Positions 1 to 10,017 are shown, numbered from the stretch's first letter. The stretch is 64,000 bases of DNA from AEGEAN-183 sp045563675 (GCA_045563675.1 JBJLIX010000001.1:806001-870000), one strand, 5' to 3'. Translations and numbers: made by a program. Notes: generated by a model not told the origin, from the sequence alone.

Positions 1-1
1 C

Positions 2-2278
2 AAGGTAATAGATGAGTTTGAATACTTGTCAGCTATAGAAGAAGGGGACTTCGTGATTGCTCAAGCAAGTGCTTTATTAGATTCTAGGAATAGATTTGTA
101 GAGGAATTAGTGCCAGTTAGATATAAGAATGAATTCTCGTTAATGCCTCCAGAAAGAGTTGATTTCATGGATGTTTCTCCTCAACAAGTTGTGTCTGTAG
201 CTGCTTCACTTATACCCTTCTTAGAGCATGATGATGCAAACAGGGCATTGATGGGTTCAAATATGATGCGTCAGGCTGTACCTACTCTCCAAGCTGAAAC
301 TCCTCTAGTAGGAACAGGTATGGAAAGATTGGTAGCGAGGGACTCAGGTTCTTGTGTAATTGCTAGAAGAGGTGGAACAATTGAAAGTGTTGATGCAAGC
401 AGAATTGTACTTAGAGTAAATGAAAAAGAAATTAAACCCGGAGACTCAGGTGTAGATATTTACAACATAATAAAGTACACAAGATCAAATCAAACTACAT
501 GTATAAATCAGAGACCAATCGTTACAGAGGGGGATAAGGTCAATAAGAATGATATTTTAGCTGACGGTCCTTCTATCAACCTTGGAGAGCTTTCTTTAGG
601 ACAAAATGTTCGGATAGCTTTTATGCCCTGGCATGGATATAACTTTGAAGACTCCATCTTAATTTCTGATAGATTGGTAAGTGAAGACAAGTTCACAAGT
701 ATTCACATACAAGAATTAACTTGTATTGCAAGAGATACGAAACTTGGGGCTGAAGAAATTTCTGGAGACATCCCAAATGTTGGAGATTCAGCTCTTTCAA
801 AGCTAGATGAATTTGGGATTGTCCATATAGGTGCAGAGGTAAAAGCTGGAGATATTTTAGTTGGTAAAGTTACTCCAAAAGGAGAAACTCAATTAAGTCC
901 AGAAGAAAAGCTATTAAGAGCAATATTTGGAGAGAAAGCATCTGATGTTAAAGATAGTTCATTGAGAGTTCCTTCAGGAGGAGATGGGACGATAATCGAT
1001 GTCCATGTATTCACCAGAGAAGGTTTAGAGAAAGATGGGAGAGCTATAGACATAGAAGGGTCACAGTTAAAAGAAATAAAGAAAGATATAGATGAAGAAC
1101 TATCTATTATTGAAGCAGCATCTCAATCCAGACTTTCTAAGACTTTAATAGGCAAGAAAGTAGCATCGTCCAAACTCCTTAAAAAAGGTAAGACAATTAC
1201 AGAAGAAGATTTAGAGGGTATAACTATTGATGATCTTCTCAAAATAAGAGTTCAGACTGAGACAGCCAATAAGCAAATTAAAGAAATAGAATCTAACTTA
1301 TTAGAATATAAAGAAAATCTAAAAGAGATCTCTAAGCAAAGAAAATCAAAGATTACTGGAGGTGATGATTTAGCCCCAGGAGTTTTGAAGGTTGTAAAAG
1401 TCTATCTTGCTATAAAAAGGAGAATCCAACCGGGAGATAAGTTAGCAGGAAGGCATGGAAATAAAGGAGTTATTTCTGTAATTATGCCCATGGAAGACAT
1501 GCCTTATGATGAGAATGGAGAGCCGGTAGATATAGTGCTAAATCCTCTTGGAGTGCCTTCAAGGATGAATGTTGGTCAAGTGCTTGAAACTCATCTAGGC
1601 TGGGCTTCAAAAGAACTAGGTTCTAAGATAAAGAATCTAGTCGAAGAAAAAACTAAACCGCAAGAAATAAGAAGCTTCTTAAATAAGATTTATAAGAAAG
1701 AAAGTTCTCAGAGTTTAGATTCTCTAAATGACAAAGAGATAAATGAGCTAGCTCTTAATCTAACTAATGGAGTACCAATGGCTACCCCTGTGTTTGACGG
1801 AGCTAAAGAACAAGAAGTTAAAGATATGCTTGAATTAGCTGAACTTCCTTTAAACGGACAATGTGAGTTATTTGATGGAAGGACAGGAGAGAAATTCGAT
1901 AGACCCGTTACTGTTGGTTACATGTATATCCTTAAACTTAATCATCTGGTTGAAGACAAAATGCATGCAAGATCAACTGGAAGTTATAGTCTAGTTACTC
2001 AGCAACCTTTAGGCGGAAAGGCACAATTCGGTGGACAAAGATTTGGCGAAATGGAGGTATGGGCTTTGGAAGCTTATGGCGCAGCACATACTTTACAAGA
2101 AATGCTAACTGTAAAGTCTGATGATGTAGCAGGAAGAACAAAAGTGTATAAGAATTTGGTTGATGGAAATTTTGAAATGGATGCAGGCATCCCTGAATCT
2201 TTTAATGTATTAACTAAAGAAATTAGATCCCTAGGTATAGATATAGACCTTGAATCAATAGAAAGTCAGGAGAACTAA
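2..2278 (+). CDS. rpoB: RNA polymerase beta subunit, C-terminal part (5' end outside window)
   Basis: Beta subunit of the core RNA polymerase. The window opens inside the gene: the frame is open from base 2 and the first in-frame TTG at 26 is internal, not a start. About 759 of the usual ~1340 residues are visible. They begin in the block DEFEYLSAIEEGDF, which matches E. coli RpoB near residue 600, so the main rifampicin-resistance cluster lies upstream and cannot be judged. Family blocks seen include HDDANRALMGSNM, GRHGNKGVIS, MPMEDMPYDENG and, near the C-terminus, GGQRFGEMEVWALEAYG. The stop codon (2276-2278) abuts the rpoC ATG with no gap, so the two subunits are made from one message. Confidence 0.98.
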   Translation, partial: KVIDEFEYLSAIEEGDFVIAQASALLDSRNRFVEELVPVRYKNEFSLMPPERVDFMDVSPQQVVSVAASLIPFLEHDDANRALMGSNMMRQAVPTLQAETPLVGTGMERLVARDSGSCVIARRGGTIESVDASRIVLRVNEKEIKPGDSGVDIYNIIKYTRSNQTTCINQRPIVTEGDKVNKNDILADGPSINLGELSLGQNVRIAFMPWHGYNFEDSILISDRLVSEDKFTSIHIQELTCIARDTKLGAEEISGDIPNVGDSALSKLDEFGIVHIGAEVKAGDILVGKVTPKGETQLSPEEKLLRAIFGEKASDVKDSSLRVPSGGDGTIIDVHVFTREGLEKDGRAIDIEGSQLKEIKKDIDEELSIIEAASQSRLSKTLIGKKVASSKLLKKGKTITEEDLEGITIDDLLKIRVQTETANKQIKEIESNLLEYKENLKEISKQRKSKITGGDDLAPGVLKVVKVYLAIKRRIQPGDKLAGRHGNKGVISVIMPMEDMPYDENGEPVDIVLNPLGVPSRMNVGQVLETHLGWASKELGSKIKNLVEEKTKPQEIRSFLNKIYKKESSQSLDSLNDKEINELALNLTNGVPMATPVFDGAKEQEVKDMLELAELPLNGQCELFDGRTGEKFDRPVTVGYMYILKLNHLVEDKMHARSTGSYSLVTQQPLGGKAQFGGQRFGEMEVWALEAYGAAHTLQEMLTVKSDDVAGRTKVYKNLVDGNFEMDAGIPESFNVLTKEIRSLGIDIDLESIESQEN

Positions 2279-5200
2279 ATGAAAGATTTAATCAATGTAC
2301 TAAGGAATCAAGGTCATGGTATTGAATATAACTCAATAAGAGCTGGGCTAGCTTCTCCTCAGCAGATAAGGTCTTGGTCTTACGGAGAAGTAAAAAAACC
2401 TGAAACAATAAATTACAGAACCTTCAAACCCGAAAGAGATGGTCTCTTTTGCTCTAAAATTTTTGGCCCTATTAAAGACTATGAATGTATTTGTGGAAAA
2501 TATAAGAGAATGAAACACAGAGGAGTAGTTTGTGAAAAATGTGGAGTTGAAGTGACTCTACAAAAAGTTCGAAGGGAAAGGATGGGGCATATAGAGTTAG
2601 CTGCTCCAGTTGCTCATATTTGGTTTTTAAAATCTCTCCCTTCAAGAATAGCTCTAGCATTAGATTTAACTTTAAGGGACCTTGAAAGAGTTCTTTATTT
2701 TGAATCATTCATAGTAATAGATCCTGGAATGACAGATTTAGATCTTTGTCAATTATTGACAGATGAAGAATATTACGAAGCCTTAGAGCAATGGGGAGAT
2801 GAGTTTCAAGCGGGAATGGGTGCTGAGTCAATCAAAGTGCTTTTACAGGATTTAGACCTAGATTCTGAGATAAAATTTCTTCAAGAAGAAATACCTCAAA
2901 CTAGATCCGAAGCTAAAATTAAGAAGATTACAAAAAGGTTAAAACTTTTAAAATCTTTTAATAATTCTGGAAATAAACCTGAATGGATGGTTCTTGAGGT
3001 GCTACCTGTATTGCCTCCAGATTTAAGACCTCTTGTACCTTTAGAAGGTGGAAGATTTGCTACTTCAGATTTAAATGACTTATACAGAAGAGTAATTAAT
3101 AGAAATAACAGACTTAAAAGATTATTAGACTTAAACGCTCCAGACATTATTACAAGGAATGAAAAAAGAATGCTTCAGGAGTCTGTGGATGCGCTTTTAG
3201 ATAATGGAAGAAGAGGAAGGGCGGTAACAGGAACAAACAAAAGACCTTTAAAGTCTTTAGCTGACATGATTAAAGGAAAACAAGGAAGGTTTAGGCAAAA
3301 TCTTTTAGGAAAAAGAGTTGATTATTCAGGTAGATCAGTCATTGTAGTGGGACCTACCTTGAAACTCCATCAATGTGGACTTCCAAAGAAGATGGCTCTT
3401 GAGCTTTTCAAGCCTTTTGTTTTTGGGAGGCTTCAAGATTTAGAGATGGCAAGTACTATAAAACTTGCAAAGAAGATGGTAGAACGAGAAGAGCCAGAAG
3501 TTTGGGATATCCTAGCTGAAGTTATTAGAGAACATCCTGTTTTGCTAAATAGAGCGCCTACTCTTCATAGACTTGGTATCCAAGCTTTTGAACCGGTACT
3601 TGTTGAAGGTAAGGCAATACAGCTTCATCCATTAGTATGTAAGGCTTATAACGCAGACTTTGATGGAGACCAAATGGCTGTTCATGTGCCTCTGACCATA
3701 GAAGCTCAGTTAGAGTGTAGAGCCCTTATGATGGCTACAAATAATGTTCTTTCACCGGCAAATGGAAAACCTATTATTGACCCCTCTCAAGATGTAGTTT
3801 TGGGCATTTACTATATGACTAGAGAAAAAGTTAATGTAAAAGGTGAGGGACAGGTACTTTCTTCTCCTGCAGAAGCAAACAGAGCATTTCAACTCAATGC
3901 AATTGATCTTCATGCCAAAATTAAGGTGAGACTAAGGCCTAATAAACTTCCTGAAGAAGATACTCAGATTGTTGAAACAACCCTAGGAAGAACTCTCCTT
4001 TATGAGCTCTTACCTGAAGGATTACCTTTTAGCTCAGTTAATAAAACTCTAGACAGTAAAGAGATTTCATCTTTAATAGATTCTAGTTATAGAAAATGTG
4101 GTTTAAAGAAAACTGTTGTTTTTGCTGATAGGCTTATGTATATGGGATATGAATTTTCAACTAAATCAGGAGCTTCTTTATGTGTAGATGATTTTGTAAT
4201 ACCTCAAGAAAAAGAAACTTTTGTACAAGAGGCTGAAAAAGAAGTTAAAGATATAGAAGCTCAGTTTGCTTCAGGTTTAGTCACAAAGGGAGAGAAGTAC
4301 AACAAGGTTATAGATATCTGGTCTAGAGCAAATGAAATGATAGCTAAATCTATGATGGACAATATATCTACAGAGGAAGTTACTGACGCAGAAGGTAAAT
4401 TAATAAATTCAGACTCTTTTAATTCCGTATTCATGTTTGCTGACTCTGGAGCAAGAGGATCTCCTGCTCAAATAAGACAATTAGCGGGAATGAGGGGGCT
4501 AATGGCCAAACCTGATGGTTCAATTATCGAAACTCCTATTACGGCTAACTTTAGAGAGGGTTTAACTGCTCAGCAATACTTTATTTCAACTCATGGAGCT
4601 AGAAAAGGATTAGCAGATACGGCACTCAAGACTGCTAATTCTGGTTACTTGACTAGAAGGTTGGTAGACGTTGCACAAGATTTAGTGGTAAGCGAAGAGG
4701 ACTGCAAGACAAAAAATGGAATTGTCATGAGGTCTATTATTGATGGCGGAGAGGTCATTGTTAAATTGGGAGATAGGGTTTTAGGAAGGACCGTTGCCGA
4801 AGACGTTATAGGTGCAAATGACAAGGATATTCTTCTTAAAAAAGGCACAGTTATTGATGAAGACTTGGTAGAGAAGCTCGATGATTTAGGAGTTTATGAA
4901 ATAAAAGCAAGATCTGCTATTCATTGTGACACTGTATATGGTGTATGTAGTAAATGTTATGGAAGAGATCTAGGAAGAGGACATGAATGTAACATAGGGG
5001 AGGCTGTAGGTATAGTTGCAGCTCAATCTATTGGAGAACCTGGTACTCAATTAACTATGAGAACTTTTCACATAGGCGGGGCAGCTTCAGGAACATCTGC
5101 TGAAGATAAAGTTGAGTCAGGTATTGATGGAAAAATAATCTATGACTGTAGAGTTATCAAAAGGAAAGATGGTACTTTTGTAGTTTTATCTCAATCTTCA

Positions 5201-6448
5201 GAAATTAATGTTGAAGATATGAATGGAAGAGTTATTGAAAGGCATAAGCTTCCTTATGGAACCATTCTAAATTTTGCTTCAGGGTCTAAAGTAAAGCAAG
5301 GCGATGTCCTAGCTAAATGGGATCCCTTGACGAGGCCAATAATTGCAGAAGTAGCTGGTAAGGCTAAGTTTGTTGATATAGATGATGGTATTACTGCAAG
5401 ATTACAAACAGATGATTTAACTGGCTTATCAAATATAGAAATTATTGACCTTTCTGAGAGACCTAAAGGAGAAGCTCAAGATAAGAAACCTGCAATCCAG
5501 ATAGTTGATGGTAGAGGAAAAGAAAAAACACTACCTGAATCAGATGCTCCTGCAAATTACCCACTTCCAGGTAATGCTTTCTTGCAGCTAAATGATGGAC
5601 AAGATATTGAATCAGGCAGTGTAATAGCTAGAATTTCTCAGGAATCAGCAAAGACTAAAGATATAACAGGAGGACTTCCCAGGGTAGCAGACCTATTTGA
5701 AGCTAGGAAGCCTAAAGAGGCTGCAATTCTCGCTCAAACATCTGGAATAGTGTCTTGGGGCAAGCCCACAAAAGGGAAGGAGAGACTTGTTATAACTGAA
5801 GAATCAGGAGAGGATTTTGCTAATTTAATTCCTAAAACAAGGCATATAAATGTTTTTGAGGGAGAAAGGATAGAAAAAGGAGATATAGTTTCAGATGGAC
5901 CTTTAAGTCCTCATGATATTTTGGAGCTAAGAAGTCTTGAAGAATTAACTGAATACGTAGTAAGTGGTATTCAGGAAGTATATAGACTTCAGGGAGTTAC
6001 TATTAATGAAAAGCATATTGAAGTTATATTGCGTCAAATGTTAAGAAAAGTTGAAATCCTTGATGAAGGCGACTCAGATTTCATTCTTGGAGAGCAAGCA
6101 GAATTTTCGAGTGTTAGAGAAAAAAATAAAGAGTTAAAATCAAATAGAAAAGCAGAGATTAAATTTAAGAGAGTTCTCTTAGGAATAACTAAAGCTTCTC
6201 TAGCTACAGATTCCTTTGTATCAGCAGCTTCCTTTCAAGAGACTACTAGAGTTTTAACAGAAGCAGCAACTATAGGAAGGGTTGATAACCTTAGAGGCCT
6301 GAAAGAAAATGTTGTAGTTGGAAGGTTAATTCCTGCAGGTACTGGATTAGCTGCTATGAATGATGACACAGAACCCGAAGAAGATTTAGATTCAGTTGAT
6401 CTAGAAGAAGCTCTTAGTCAAGCACTTAAAGAAGAAAATGAGGATTGA
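2279..6448 (+). CDS. rpoC: RNA polymerase beta' subunit
   Basis: Catalytic clamp subunit of RNA polymerase, 1389 residues (E. coli 1407). The first zinc site is C70, C72, C85, C88. The active-site Mg loop NADFDGDQ puts the three aspartates at 460, 462 and 464, the same numbers as in E. coli. The second zinc site is C809, C883, C890, C893. The bridge-helix and trigger-loop region is recognisable (GARGSPAQIRQLAGMRGLM, then TMRTFHIGGAA). The C-terminus is acidic (EEDLDSVDLEEALSQ). The ATG directly follows the rpoB stop. No terminator is visible before rpsL, which nevertheless has its own strong promoter in the 64-base gap. Confidence 0.99.
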   Translation: MKDLINVLRNQGHGIEYNSIRAGLASPQQIRSWSYGEVKKPETINYRTFKPERDGLFCSKIFGPIKDYECICGKYKRMKHRGVVCEKCGVEVTLQKVRRERMGHIELAAPVAHIWFLKSLPSRIALALDLTLRDLERVLYFESFIVIDPGMTDLDLCQLLTDEEYYEALEQWGDEFQAGMGAESIKVLLQDLDLDSEIKFLQEEIPQTRSEAKIKKITKRLKLLKSFNNSGNKPEWMVLEVLPVLPPDLRPLVPLEGGRFATSDLNDLYRRVINRNNRLKRLLDLNAPDIITRNEKRMLQESVDALLDNGRRGRAVTGTNKRPLKSLADMIKGKQGRFRQNLLGKRVDYSGRSVIVVGPTLKLHQCGLPKKMALELFKPFVFGRLQDLEMASTIKLAKKMVEREEPEVWDILAEVIREHPVLLNRAPTLHRLGIQAFEPVLVEGKAIQLHPLVCKAYNADFDGDQMAVHVPLTIEAQLECRALMMATNNVLSPANGKPIIDPSQDVVLGIYYMTREKVNVKGEGQVLSSPAEANRAFQLNAIDLHAKIKVRLRPNKLPEEDTQIVETTLGRTLLYELLPEGLPFSSVNKTLDSKEISSLIDSSYRKCGLKKTVVFADRLMYMGYEFSTKSGASLCVDDFVIPQEKETFVQEAEKEVKDIEAQFASGLVTKGEKYNKVIDIWSRANEMIAKSMMDNISTEEVTDAEGKLINSDSFNSVFMFADSGARGSPAQIRQLAGMRGLMAKPDGSIIETPITANFREGLTAQQYFISTHGARKGLADTALKTANSGYLTRRLVDVAQDLVVSEEDCKTKNGIVMRSIIDGGEVIVKLGDRVLGRTVAEDVIGANDKDILLKKGTVIDEDLVEKLDDLGVYEIKARSAIHCDTVYGVCSKCYGRDLGRGHECNIGEAVGIVAAQSIGEPGTQLTMRTFHIGGAASGTSAEDKVESGIDGKIIYDCRVIKRKDGTFVVLSQSSEINVEDMNGRVIERHKLPYGTILNFASGSKVKQGDVLAKWDPLTRPIIAEVAGKAKFVDIDDGITARLQTDDLTGLSNIEIIDLSERPKGEAQDKKPAIQIVDGRGKEKTLPESDAPANYPLPGNAFLQLNDGQDIESGSVIARISQESAKTKDITGGLPRVADLFEARKPKEAAILAQTSGIVSWGKPTKGKERLVITEESGEDFANLIPKTRHINVFEGERIEKGDIVSDGPLSPHDILELRSLEELTEYVVSGIQEVYRLQGVTINEKHIEVILRQMLRKVEILDEGDSDFILGEQAEFSSVREKNKELKSNRKAEIKFKRVLLGITKASLATDSFVSAASFQETTRVLTEAATIGRVDNLRGLKENVVVGRLIPAGTGLAAMNDDTEPEEDLDSVDLEEALSQALKEENED

Positions 6449-6452
6449 TTCA

Positions 6453-6481
6453 TTGACTCTACGAAAGGCAAAACTTAAAAT
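6453..6481 (+). promoter_or_regulatory. sigma-70 promoter of the rpsL-rpsG-fusA operon
   Basis: The -35 element is TTGACT (6453-6458) and the -10 element is TAAAAT (6476-6481), with a spacer of exactly 17 bases. The -10 is followed at once by GCGCCGCC, a GC-rich discriminator that stands out in this AT-rich sequence. Such discriminators are a known feature of promoters under ppGpp/DksA stringent control, so that regulation is inferred here. The predicted leader is about 24 bases long. Confidence 0.8.
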
Positions 6482-6512
6482 GCGCCGCCTTGAAACTTGC
6501 AGATAACTATAT

Positions 6513-6884
6513 ATGTCAACAGTAAATCAACTTTTACGTAAACCTAGAAAGAGGAAGAAGGTTAAAACCGACGTTCCTGCATTGAAGGGCTCTCCTCAAA
6601 AAAGAGGTGTGTGCACAAGAGTCTATACAACAACACCTAAGAAACCCAATTCTGCTTTGAGGAAAGTTTGTAAGGTAAGATTGACCTCAGGGTATGAGGT
6701 TATTTCTTATATAGGAGGAGAGGGGCATAATCTCCAAGAACACTCAGTAGTGTTAATTAGAGGAGGCAGGGTAAAAGATCTACCTGGAGTTCGTTATCAC
6801 ACCGTTAGAGGTACTCTAGATACAGCAGGAGTAGATGATAGAAAACAAAGAAGGTCCAAGTACGGGGCAAAAAAACCTAAATAA
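6513..6884 (+). CDS. rpsL: 30S ribosomal protein S12
   Basis: Decoding-centre protein of the small subunit, 123 residues (E. coli 124). The conserved loop TTPKKPNSALRK keeps the lysine equivalent to K43, and GGRVKDLPGVRYH keeps the one equivalent to K88. The common streptomycin-resistance substitutions are therefore not present. It is first gene of the str operon, just downstream of a strong promoter. Only 5 bases separate it from rpsG, so the long S7-binding intercistronic region that regulates this operon in E. coli is absent. Confidence 0.99.
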   Translation: MSTVNQLLRKPRKRKKVKTDVPALKGSPQKRGVCTRVYTTTPKKPNSALRKVCKVRLTSGYEVISYIGGEGHNLQEHSVVLIRGGRVKDLPGVRYHTVRGTLDTAGVDDRKQRRSKYGAKKPK

Positions 6885-6889
6885 ATAAA

Positions 6890-7360
6890 ATGTCTAGAAG
6901 AAAAGCAGCACCTAAAAGAATAATATTACCTGACCCTAAATTTGGAAATTTGAAGGTAGCTAAGTTCATGAATCAGATAATGAAGCATGGAAAGAAATCT
7001 TTAGCTGAAAGTATTGTTTATGGTGCTTTTGATGAGATAGAAGCTAATGTAAAAAAAGAACCACTAGAGGTTTTTGAAAAAGCACTTGAAGAAGTTGGTC
7101 CTTCTGTTGAAGTTAAAGCAAGAAGGGTTGGAGGGGCTACTTATCAAGTACCTCTAGAAGTAAGGCCATCAAGAAGACAGGCTTTAGCTATGAGGTGGCT
7201 AGTTAGTAGCGCTAGATCAAGAAATGAGAAGACTATGACTTTGAAGCTAGCTAATGAGTTGTTGGATGCCAGTGAAGGAAAGGGCGAAGCTGTAAAGAAA
7301 AGAGAAGATACTCATAGGATGGCTGAAGCAAATAGAGCATTTTCTCATTTTAGATTTTAA
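6890..7360 (+). CDS. rpsG: 30S ribosomal protein S7
   Basis: Primary assembly protein of the 30S head, 156 residues, the same as the short E. coli form. It starts MSRRKAAPKRIILPDPKFGN and contains RRVGGATYQVPLEVRPSRR and the C-terminal motif HRMAEANRAFSHFRF. It lies 5 bases after rpsL and 22 bases before fusA. In enterobacteria S7 represses this operon by binding the rpsL-rpsG junction; the 5-base junction here leaves no room for that target, so feedback control, if any, must differ. Confidence 0.99.
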   Translation: MSRRKAAPKRIILPDPKFGNLKVAKFMNQIMKHGKKSLAESIVYGAFDEIEANVKKEPLEVFEKALEEVGPSVEVKARRVGGATYQVPLEVRPSRRQALAMRWLVSSARSRNEKTMTLKLANELLDASEGKGEAVKKREDTHRMAEANRAFSHFRF

Positions 7361-7382
7361 AAGAATAAAAAATTAAAAAAAT

Positions 7383-9482
7383 ATGGCAAGAACTACACCA
7401 TTAGAGTTATATAGAAATATTGGAATATGTGCACACGTAGATGCAGGTAAGACGACAACCACTGAACGTGTTCTTTTTTATACTGGTATTTCTCATAAGA
7501 TAGGAGAAGTCCATGATGGAGCTGCTGTCATGGATTGGATGGAACAAGAGCAAGAAAGAGGTATAACTATCACCTCAGCTGCTACTACTTGCTTTTGGAA
7601 AGGAACCTCTAGCCAATTTCCTGAACATAGAATAAATATAATAGATACACCTGGTCATGTAGATTTTACAATTGAAGTAGAAAGATCTTTAAGGGTTTTA
7701 GATGGCGCTGTAGTTGTTTTTTGTGGAAGCTCAGGAGTGGAGCCGCAGTCTGAAACAGTATGGAGGCAAGCAAACAGATATGAAGTGCCAAGAATTGCTT
7801 TTGTAAATAAGATGGATAGAGCAGGAGCTGATTTCCTTCGTGTTGTTGACCAGATAAAAGAAAGGCTAGGTGCAAATCCAGTGCCTGTTCAGCTACCAAT
7901 AGGAGCAGAAGATGACTTCAAGGGAGTGGTTGATCTAATACAAATGAAGGCCATCTACTGGAGCGAAGAAGATATGGGAACTTCCTTTTCTTTGGAGGAT
8001 GTACCGGCAGAAATGGCTGAAGAGGCTAATAAATGGCGTGAGAATATGGTCGAATCTGCTGCAGAAGCTAATGAAACTCTGATGGATAAATATTTGGAAG
8101 AGGGGGACTTATCTGTAGATGATATTAAGGAGGGTTTAAGAGAGAGGACTCTTCAGTCAGATATAGTTATAACTTTGTGTGGTTCAGCTTTCAAAAATAA
8201 GGGCGTTCAAACTCTTTTAGATGCAGTTATTGATTTTTTACCAGCACCTAATCAAATAAAACCAGTTTCAGGTATTCTTGATAGTGATGGAACAGAAGGA
8301 TTAAGAAAAGCAGATGATGAGGAGCCTTTTTCTGGCCTTGCTTTTAAGATTGCTACTGATCCATTTGTGGGTTCTCTTACTTTCGTTAGAGTTTATTCAG
8401 GGACATTAAATTCCGGAGATTCAGTATTCCTTCCTATGAAAGGGAAGAAAGAGAGAATTGGAAGGATGTTACAAATGCATTCAAATAATAGAAAAGAAAT
8501 AGATGAAGTTAGAGCTGGAGATATTTGTGCGGTTATAGGTTTAAAACAAGCAGTTACAGGTGAAACTCTTTGCGATGAAAAAAATCAAATAGTTTTGGAA
8601 GAAATGAATTTTCCTGAACCAGTAATATCGGTAGCAGTTGAACCTAAAACAAAAGAAGATCAAGAAAAAATGGGGATTGCGTTGGGTAGATTAGCTCAAG
8701 AAGACCCTTCTTTTAAGATGAGAACTGATGAAGAGTCTGGTCAAACAATAATATCTGGAATGGGAGAGCTTCATTTGGATGTTTTGGTAGATAGGATGAA
8801 ACGCGAATTTAATGTAGAAGCAAATATGGGTAAACCTCAAGTTGCTTACAGAGAAACCATAAGGAAATTAGTTGAACAAGAAGCAAAATTTGTAAGACAG
8901 TCTGGTGGAAGAGGTCAATATGGCCATGTATACATACGCCTAGAACCACTAGTTTCAGAAGAAGAAAACTATGAATTTGAGAATAAAATAGTTGGGGGCT
9001 CTATTCCAAGGGAGTTTATTCCAGCTGTTGATAAAGGTTGTCAGGAACAAATGGAAGCTGGAGTTATAGCAGGATATCCTCTAGTAAATATAAAGGTTAC
9101 ATTATATGACGGTTCCTTTCATGACGTAGATTCAAGTGAAATAGCTTTTAAAGTAGCAGGTTCAATGGCTTTCAAAGAAGGTTCTCTTAAAGCTGATCCA
9201 GTTTTATTAGAACCTATCATGAATCTTGAGGTTGTTACCCCAGAAGAGTATATGGGTGATGTGGTAGGCGATTTAAGCAGAAGAAGAGGCGTAGTGGGTG
9301 GTATGGATGATGGACCATCAGGCAAGGTTATTACAGGAGAAGTTCCTTTGGCTGAGATGTTTGGTTATGCAACGGACTTACGTTCTGCTACACAAGGAAG
9401 AGCAACTTTTACGATGGAACCGCTAAAATATCAAGAAGTTCCTCCAAACGTAGCAGAGGCAGTTATAAGTAAGAATGAATAG
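7383..9482 (+). CDS. fusA: Translation elongation factor G (GTPase)
   Basis: Ribosomal translocase, 699 residues (E. coli 704). The GTPase P-loop is AHVDAGKT at residues 17-24. Switch II ([11 protein letters not shown]) and the guanine-specificity motif ([11 protein letters not shown]) are intact. Domain IV has [10 protein letters not shown], and the C-terminal domain ends near [18 protein letters not shown]. It is the last gene of the str operon. In most gammaproteobacteria tuf follows it; here a strong terminator follows instead, so EF-Tu must be encoded elsewhere. Confidence 0.99.
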
Positions 9483-9500
9483 CTTATAATTAAAATTCTA

Positions 9501-9527
9501 AAAAGCCTTCTTATAGAAGGCTTTTTT
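9501..9527 (+). terminator. Rho-independent terminator of the str operon
   Basis: The arms AAAAGCCTTCT (9501-9511) and AGAAGGCTTTT (9515-9525) form an 11-bp perfect stem with a 3-base loop, running into a T6 tract (9522-9527). It starts 19 bases after the fusA stop and is one of only two canonical intrinsic terminators found in the window. Confidence 0.9.
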
Positions 9528-9538
9528 GTATATTTATA

Positions 9539-9567
9539 TTGACACTTTTGTCCCAGAAAACTAGAAT
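9539..9567 (+). promoter_or_regulatory. sigma-70 promoter of the S10-spc-alpha gene run
   Basis: A consensus -35 TTGACA (9539-9544) is followed by a 17-base spacer and TAGAAT (9562-9567). The discriminator TTGCGCAC is GC-containing, as at the rpsL promoter. It lies just beyond the fusA terminator and about 130 bases before rpsJ. No other strong promoter was noticed within the 13.3 kb downstream, so it probably drives all 28 genes to rplQ. Confidence 0.85.
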
Positions 9568-9573
9568 TTGCGC

Positions 9574-9697
9574 ACTTTTTTGATGGTTGGGCTCTTATCT
9601 TGCTCTAAAAGGTAGATTCGAGCCTTTTTTTAACCTTAAACTTACTCTTTTTTTGAGTAAAGTTTTTTTAACTTCTATATGGAAGAGGAGAGGGATC
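9574..9697 (+). promoter_or_regulatory. S10 operon leader with two U-tailed hairpins
   Basis: This untranslated leader of about 124 bases contains two structures. In hairpin 1, GGCTC (9590-9594) pairs with GAGCC (9620-9624), and an inner ATCT (9597-9600) pairs with AGAT (9614-9617); a T7 tract follows (9625-9631). In hairpin 2, TTACTC (9642-9647) pairs with GAGTAA (9655-9660) across a T7 loop and is followed by AG and a T7 tract (9663-9669). Both resemble intrinsic terminators placed before the first gene. In E. coli, L4 causes termination in the S10 leader; a similar L4-dependent attenuation is inferred here, not shown. Confidence 0.65.
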
Positions 9698-10015
9698 GTG
9701 CTGAATCAAAGCATAAGAATAAGACTTAAGGCTTTTGATCATAAGTTAATTGATAAGTCTGCAAAAGAAATTGTGGAGACTGTTAAGAGGACTGGTGCAA
9801 AAGTTAAGGGACCTATTCCTATGCCAGTTAAGAAACATAAGACCACAATTCTTATTTCACCTCATAAAGATAAAGATGCTAGAGACCAATATGAGATAAG
9901 GACACATAAAAGGACGTTAGATATTCTTGAGCCTTCAGAAAAAACTCTTGATGCTCTAACAAAACTAGAGCTATCTGCTGGTGTAGTTGTACAAATAAGT
10001 TTGGATGAGGTCTAA
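9698..10015 (+). CDS. rpsJ: 30S ribosomal protein S10
   Basis: 30S head protein, also the NusE antitermination factor, 105 residues (E. coli 103). I chose the GTG at 9698 because SIRIRLKAFDHKLID then sits at the family N-terminus and GAGGAGAGGG lies just upstream. The frame stays open back to 9587, but that stretch is the structured leader. The C-terminal block is ALTKLELSAGVVVQISLDEV. First gene of the S10 operon, with two bases before the rplC GTG. Confidence 0.97.
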   Translation: MLNQSIRIRLKAFDHKLIDKSAKEIVETVKRTGAKVKGPIPMPVKKHKTTILISPHKDKDARDQYEIRTHKRTLDILEPSEKTLDALTKLELSAGVVVQISLDEV

Positions 10016-10017
10016 CT

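Noticed and set aside
26..28. TTG as a possible start of rpoB
   Set aside because: The frame is open back to base 2 and encodes conserved RpoB residues before it, so the gene simply begins outside the window.
9587..9697. In-frame N-terminal extension of rpsJ
   Set aside because: The extra residues do not resemble S10, overlap two hairpins of the leader, and a good ribosome-binding site precedes the GTG at 9698.
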